From contig CALNXK010000128.1 of the NCBI GenBank assembly GCA_942486035.1, forward strand, positions 665,001 to 729,000: 64,000 bases of DNA. The letters are read 5' to 3'. The position numbers and the translations under genes are program-made. Source of the stretch: Porites lobata. Lineage: Eukaryota; Cnidaria; Anthozoa; Scleractinia; Poritidae. Positions 57,924-64,000 of the stretch are shown here, one piece after another (the stretch's first letter is position 1; every line of letters starts with the position of its first letter). The notes beneath the pieces are model-generated. The model was not told where the DNA came from. It did not search any database and saw only the letters and a program-made list of their open reading frames with translations.

Positions 57924-58186
57924 GAACTGCTGGTGACTCATTATTGGTGCATCGTGGCTATCCGTTTTCCACCAGAGACCGAGATCATGATACTGCCAAA
58001 GCCAACTGCGCTTCGCATTTCCAAGGAGCCTGGTGGTACACTAATTGCCATGATTCAAACCTGAATGGTTTGTATTACAACGGTTCACATCCACATAAAG
58101 GTCAAGGTATCATCTGGAATACATGGAAAGGAAATCAATACTCTGTCAAGAGAGCTGAGATGAAAATCAGACCGACCGACTTTTAG
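57924..58186 (+). pseudogene. FReD gene 3, exon B (open, divergent)
   Basis: 263 bases, one codon shorter than in genes 1 and 2, ending TAG at 58184-58186. It has the calcium loop STRDRDHD and the pocket TNCHDSNLNGLYYNG, closer to the canonical ficolin/FIBCD1 CHxSNLNG pattern than genes 1 and 2. It is markedly more divergent from genes 1 and 2 than the surrounding introns. Confidence 0.85.
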
Positions 58187-58259
58187 AACTTTTACGGTAC
58201 CCTAGGACGTCTTGTTTCCGTTTTAGTTTCCAAGTAACAAACAAAATTTCATGGTAAAA

Positions 58260-58548
58260 TACCGCATTTACTCGAATAAGCGCCGCCCCCGATTTAGTGC
58301 CGCCCTCAAATAAGCGCCGGATTTGGGACAAAAATAGTTAATAAGCGCCACCCCCAAATACGCGGCGCGGCCCCGATGCAATCAAAACCAAAAGACTTTT
58401 TTGTTATAAAATAAAATAATATCGGTTACTGAAAAGAAACAGTTCTTTGTCGCCCCCAACTTTAAAAAAGAGCAGCCTCGAATAAGCACCGCATTTGAGA
58501 CATGAAAATTTTAATAAGCACCGTGGCGCTTATTCGAGTAAATACAGT
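58260..58548. repeat. MITE with GCATTTACTCGAATAAGCGC ends, unit 3
   Basis: Third copy of the MITE at 14850-15121, with several AATAAGCGCCGC-type internal repeats; right end GCGCTTATTCGAGTAAATAC. Confidence 0.75.
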
Positions 58549-58948
58549 AATGTCAAAGGAATCGGTGATTATAAAACAGCTTTAACCCATTTTCATTGCC
58601 ATCGCCATTCATAGGCATCTTAGTAACACGTCAGCATGCGACGTTCACTAGAGAATGAGATTTTTGTTATCATGGATGGGAAGTTTTTAATCGTAATTTG
58701 TAGTTTTTATTAATAGTTTGTAATAGTTTTTATCCTTTTTTAGGATATTTTTCTATTAGCTTAGTTAGGACTAGTTTTAAGTATTCTTAACATATTTTTA
58801 TATTTCTTTTTGATCTAGGGCCTCTAAGGGTATCAGTTTTTGTAACTGTAGGAGTTACCCTAGCTAAATAAAAGTATCTTCTTCTTCTTCTTCCTCTGTC
58901 TGATAGAAAAATGCATTGGTTTAACCAAAAAATCGAACGCAGAAGCAG

Positions 58949-61085
58949 TTTAGTCCAGTAGCCGAGGTCGGAAAATTGTCGTTTCGTTCAACCCACGGGT
59001 CAGAAAAGGCCTGATGCCGGATTTTGGTAGATCAAGTCCTCCTGATTATTGCCCAATAATTTGTAAGGTCAATTTGTGGTATAGGTTTCGAGTAAATGGC
59101 GATTTTATTTCATGCACTTTACGGTCCGGCATGAAAACGAGGCTGGAACTTGAATCACCATTTACCTCCTAATTCTTTCTTAAAAAATCGCTAAAAATGG
59201 TAACTAATTAACTTAATGTTCAACGACGTTGACCTCTTTCTCAGTTGTGCTTAGTATAGAATACTCTTATGAGGTTTTTCACAATTTGCCATCTTGGTGT
59301 GCGAGTGCGCATGGAATTAGGGACAACTCATAGCACAAACCTTCCTGCAAATTGATTTGTTGGGTGTTAATATGTAGCCGCCCAAAGAGGTCTTTGTCAG
59401 CGTTATACAGTAATAACCTTGTCATCTGCAGCCTTAACATTCTCTCGGACATGGTACTAAATGTGTTTACCTTTAAGCTTGGAACAGGATCCCAAAGATT
59501 TACAGTATTAGTGTTCAAAGATTTTCGTCTGTTCTCGACCTGTTTCATCACTGCTAACAAGGCCCTCTGCAACATTTGAAGACAAATCAGTTCTACGCCG
59601 GTAGCAAAGTTGACTAGAGACTCCATTTCTTGGACGAAAGGGTTACTCAATAAACCAGACAAAACGAAAATAGTCAACAAGCTTCCTGACGTCTTCTTAT
59701 TCGCGCGTCAATCTCTTCGATGCGGCCTTCTTGTGTTGTTACGTGGTCACTTTCTGTCAGAACCACACATCTTTTTCACAGCTATAAGGCTCTTTGGTGA
59801 ATAGTTAGAAACAATCTTTCTAGCGATCGTGGACTTTGAGATATGCCAACACTCCCACCCTTTGACTTCGAGTCAGCTACGTAGATTGCTCTAGGGTTGT
59901 GTCAGCTGAGACACGGGAAAATGCCTGATCGTTGCGGCTAATGGAGTGATTTTCGGCAACAAATTCTTGATACACTTTTGAGTGTTGTGACTCCAGTTGC
60001 TTCATATACCAGCAGGGTAAACTGGTAGCCATCTTGCATAGTTACAGGTCTGTCCAATGAGAAAAAATGCGGCGTCATAGTTGCAAGGGCAGATATATTA
60101 GAAGCAAGGGCCAATTTGTATGTTCGTTCCGCTTTGATGAATCGTAAAAATGTACTAACCATGCATGAAACCATACTGCCAACAAATTGCAAACATCTTT
60201 GACGGGGCTCTTGCGTGCGATTTGGTGACTTCAAACAGAGATGCCAGTATCATCAAGCTCTTTCTTTTAGTTGGTTAACTCTCTCTGATACACTTCCCTC
60301 CTTCTATACGACCTCAACCTAATCAGCAATATTTTCAGAGAGACCCTCTTCTCAGGAGTCAACCCGTGTCTCCTTTTCATGCTTAGGAACAGTCTACGTT
60401 CCTGAAGCAATCCATAAATGGTGTATTTTTGTCTTTTAAAAACGAAAATAGACAATTTCACTTAATAACATGTAGCTTTTTTCTCAACGATCTCTGATTC
60501 CTATATATAAAAAAAAAAACTCTCCGTCTGTCACTTTCATAGAGCGACTTTCTATGTGTCAAGTGCTATAAAAATGCCAAAAATGTTTTTTTAATCTATC
60601 CTTTACTTGCAAAAATTTAATAAAGGAGAACAGCTAATGCTAAACAAAGTACAGATATTTAAACTGGTTCTTTGAAAGAAAAAAGAAAAGCAATCAAAGC
60701 GCGATTTTCCTTTATTTCAAGCAAATAATTTGTCCTTGTGCGAGTAACGCGATCAGTCACGTGACATTGTTGACTCGAAAATATATAATCATCCCTTTTG
60801 TTACATTGAACATTGAGTAAGTTACCTTTTTTTTTTAGCGATTTTTAACAAAGAATTAGCAGGTAAATGGTGATTCAGGTATCAGGCTCGTTTTCATGCT
60901 GGACCGTAAGGTATGTGGCATAAAAACGCCATTTACTAGAAACCTATACCACAAATCGACCTTACAAATTATTAGGCAATGATCAGTAGGTCATGTTCTA
61001 CCAAAATCCGGTATCAAACCTTTTCTGACCCGTGGGTTGAACGAATTCTAAAGAACAATTTTCCTACCTCGGCTACTGGACTAAA
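58949..61085. mobile_element. Long-TIR element, unit 3 copy
   Basis: Full-length copy of the element at 15554-17621, 2.14 kb, with both long arms. On the minus strand, remnants run 60461-60267, 60234-59938 and 59680-59279; the last (133 codons, VENRRKSLNTNTVNLWDPVP and INLQEGLCYELSLIPCALAH in one frame) is the longest surviving piece in the three copies. Confidence 0.75.
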
Positions 61086-61211
61086 CAGCCTGCTACATTT
61101 AGTCGTTCACATGTTTGCTTTGGATAAAGAAAACTGTGGCTGTTTTTAGGGCTTGCGCAGTACTGGTGTCCAGTGGCATAGTAAATTAGGGTTGGACCCA
61201 TATCCATTCAC

Positions 61212-62103
61212 GCCTGATGTCACGTAACTGTTATCAGACGTTATGTAACATAACATATAAAATTAGACATCATACGTGTGATAACAGTTATATGACAGCA
61301 GATGTCTGCTGTCATATAACTGTTATCACAGTTAACAGACGTAAATAGTTATAACATAACTGTTATAACAGTTAAATAACTGTTATATAACAGTTATATA
61401 ACTGTTATATAACAGTATATATAACTGTTATATAAATGTATATAACAGTATATATAACTGGGAGGTTTTTGCTATGAGTTGTCCCTAATTCCATGCACAC
61501 TCGCACACCAAGATGGCAGCTTGTGAAAAACCTCATAAGAGTATTTAACCACAGCTGAGAAAGAGGTCAACGTCGTTGAACATTAATTTAGTTTTAGCGA
61601 TTTTTTATGAAAGAATTAGGAGGTAAATGGTGATTCAGTTCCAGCCTCGTTTTCATGCTGAACCGTAAAATGCTTGAAATAAAATCGCCATATATAACTG
61701 TTATATATAACAGTTATACAACTGTTATATATACTGTTATATAACAGTTATATAACAGTTATATACAGTATAACAGTTCTTTAACTGTTATATAACAGTT
61801 AGATAACTTTTATATATAACAGTTGGATAACTGTTATATAACATTATATAACAGTTATATAACTATATATAAGTGTTATATAACTGTTATATATGACAAT
61901 TATATAACTGTTATATAACAGTTATATGTTATATAACAGTTATATAACTGTAACAGTATATATAACAGTTATATAACTGTTATATATATACTGTTATATA
62001 ACAGTATATAACAGTTATATAACTGTTATAACATAACTGTTATATAACAGTATATATAACACTATATATAACTGTTATATGACAGTTATATAACATCAGA
62101 CGC
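61212..62103. repeat. Palindromic AT-rich array, unit 3, split by an inverted fragment
   Basis: Array modules at 61212-61460 and 61691-62103, dominated by TATAACTGTTATATAACAGT. The middle, 61461-61691, is a reverse-complement copy of about 59097-59333 (left arm and inner part of the long-TIR element). After the array the sequence jumps to the position equivalent to 46970 in unit 2, so about 2 kb of flank is missing here. Confidence 0.85.
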
Positions 62104-62256
62104 AGTTATGAATTGGATCGATGAATTGAGCAGACAAACTTAACCATCTTTTTATATAACTGGATTGTTACATTTTATTATTATTTTTATTTTTTAAATT
62201 TGCATTGATACAATGTCCTTGTAATTCGGAATGATCGCAAACACAAGGCTAGGCAA

Positions 62257-62706
62257 ATTATTAGGATTTGGACAAAACGCAAGTGAAATTATTCCCTAAT
62301 TTCACGAGTATACCATTTGATTACCTATTAATATCATGGGTGACGAATTACGTTAGCAATCTTGGATTTTTGACATGTTTATCCTGGATCGTATCGATCG
62401 AGAACTCCACTCTCTCAAACGTTTAGACCTCAAACTTGGCTTATAAAGTTCAGAATTTTTCCGACTATTTCGGCAAAATACCTGTCACAATCCTTCTTGA
62501 TGTTCTCCTGTGTGTTCAGGTTTTCTAAAGCGTCTTTTTGTGCCCTGACATCTTCATTCAGGGCATTTTAAAACTTCGTCGCCATCTTGACACTGAGACG
62601 TACGGAAGGGTTGCCATGGCAATTTTGTAATTTCACATGTGAAATTACAAATTAACGCTGAAATTTCGCGCCAAAATTAAGGAGTAATTCGTCACCTATG
62701 ATATTA
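62257..62706. mobile_element. Insertion in the flank of unit 3, MITE-like
   Basis: Unit 2 reads GGCTAGGCAAGGTGC where unit 3 has about 450 extra bases. Part of it has inverted ends TTAATATCATGGGTGACGAA (62329) and its near-inverse ending at about 62705, and a central GTAATTTCACATGTGAAATT palindrome. Confidence 0.6.
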
Positions 62707-63290
62707 AAGTAGTAATCACTACGCAACTTCAAATTTTAGAGTTGAAAGTTGATTCCTTTATTCCAGAGATTCACGAATGATGTCACAAATATAATAATTA
62801 AACAAAGTAAAAGAAACTGGTTTAGAGCAAGAAAAAACTAAAATTATTATTTAATGTAATTTCAAAAGAAACAGACTAAACAACGAACTAGTTATGACTG
62901 AAATTCGTTCCCTTTAATTTTTACATTTTTACTATATAATGTAACACAAACTTAACGAGCGAATTACGACTGGGTTCGAACAATGCAAAGACGTAAGTTC
63001 TAGCCAATCACAGGGCGTAAAAAGAGACCTAGTGTAATCGCTAAATCTATTTACAAAGAGCTGTCATTGGAACCTCAGTTTTAAACGCTTCTGTCAACAT
63101 GGATTTGAGTTCTTGGACTTAATATTGTTTTGTTTTATTGTTTTATTATCATTTTGCCATACAAGTTAAATATATAGATAAAATTTAAAAATAAAAGATG
63201 AGGCAAGGCAGTCCAAGTAAGAAAATGAGGCTTAATTGAATAGGACCACCTTAAAATTGGTTTTAACCTCGGTGAATAATAAATAAACTT
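62707..63290. other. Downstream flank of unit 3
   Basis: Aligned with 47130-47745 of unit 2, including the shared repeat at the end. Non-coding. Confidence 0.7.
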
Positions 63291-64000
63291 TTCAAAAACC
63301 TGTTTTTGGCTACCTAGAGTGCTTTTGAAGTTCTACAAATAAACATACAAGAGAGGCTATAAGATTTTTTCCGTTCTGTAATCTTTTTCTCTGGAGGGAA
63401 GGGGGCCGGGGGGAGGATATGAGCTATATAAGCGCGATCAGTTTTGGTCTCTCTTGGTCTGAAATCAAGGCTACATTTTAACGACTTAGACCTTCAGTCG
63501 GGCAAAGGCCTGTTCTTTTTGGAACCAGGATCTGAGGATCTGGAACTTATCATTTCCGTATAGTACAACTGTTCTTTAAAAGTAAAAATCACATTTTTGG
63601 TTAGAAAATGAGCAGTCCTCGCTCAAATTTTTCAGTAACACTTCCCTGCTCCTCCTGGATTTTACTGTGTTGATTGGGTTTTTATCTGAATTCAGAACTG
63701 AATCCAGCAACAAAAGCATTGAAGGTGGGAAAAATATAGTTTCATGTTTATATTGACTTCGCTTTGAGTTGACGTTTGCACCTATAGGCATTAAATGAAT
63801 AACCCTAATCTCGACTTAAAGTATCAAATTTATCTTAAAAGCTCCTTAAAGTTTTAACGTTCTTATATTAAAAGTCCCTTGAAGCATCATTACAATAGAG
63901 AGAAGTGTCACGTTACCATGGTAGCAAAATTTCTGGATGACAACAATAGGGAGTTTTTGCAACGGCTACGGCAAACAGCAAAAAAACAATAGGTTTAGAT
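63291..64000. other. Unique sequence closing the window, ending in a MITE fragment
   Basis: No gene supported. The last 90 bases (ACCATGGTAGCAAAATTTCT onward) are an inverted relative of the MITE fragment before the FReD exons and are cut by the window edge. Confidence 0.5.

Overview
The window looks like a piece of an animal nuclear genome, most likely an anthozoan cnidarian such as a stony coral. The reasons are phase-1 introns, fibrinogen-related (FReD) and thrombospondin type-1 exons, AT-rich non-coding DNA, and a dense layer of DNA transposons, MITEs and LINE fragments of a kind I associate with coral genomes. The species assignment is inference. No bacterial operon, tRNA, rRNA or CRISPR array was seen.

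The genic content is a tandem cluster of three paralogous FReD genes on the + strand. Gene 1: exons at 668-941, 3150-3248 (a second copy of this exon at 7721-7819), 13887-14264 and 14509-14774. Gene 2: 34735-35167, 36494-36670, 37517-~37623, 40992-41369 and 41613-41878. Gene 3: 52349-52622, 53428-53526, 57334-57715 and 57924-58186. The predicted protein is type II membrane-anchored: a short cytoplasmic N-terminus with YxxL/I motifs, one transmembrane helix, a short charged helical stalk, and a C-terminal FReD with an Asp-rich calcium site. This layout resembles vertebrate FIBCD1. Gene 2 replaces or extends the stalk with a TSP1 domain. Gene 1 reads through cleanly (338 aa). Gene 2 is open only if its stalk exon is skipped. 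Gene 3 carries a nonsense codon and a frameshift and is a pseudogene or an allele with defects.

Layout: 1-7.9 kb, 5' half of gene 1, with a 1.4 kb TA-target transposon, a 62-bp minisatellite and a duplicated stalk exon. 7.9-11.3 kb, a 3.4 kb inverted-repeat element that carries a broken NHL-repeat gene on the minus strand. 11.6-22.1 kb, FReD half of unit 1, a long-TIR transposon, a 1.3 kb palindromic AT-rich array and a duplicated flank. 23.4-34.0 kb, a transposon graveyard (LINE split by a Mutator-like element, a LINE fragment, several MITEs). 34.7-47.7 kb, gene 2 and its unit. 47.7-52.0 kb, MITEs and a minisatellite. 52.1-63.3 kb, gene 3 and its unit. The three units share introns and flanks at high identity, yet the last FReD exon of genes 1 and 2 differs mostly by amino-acid-changing substitutions, which points to diversification of the ligand-binding face. 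Because paralogous copies give empty-site comparisons, several transposon boundaries and target-site duplications can be read to the base.
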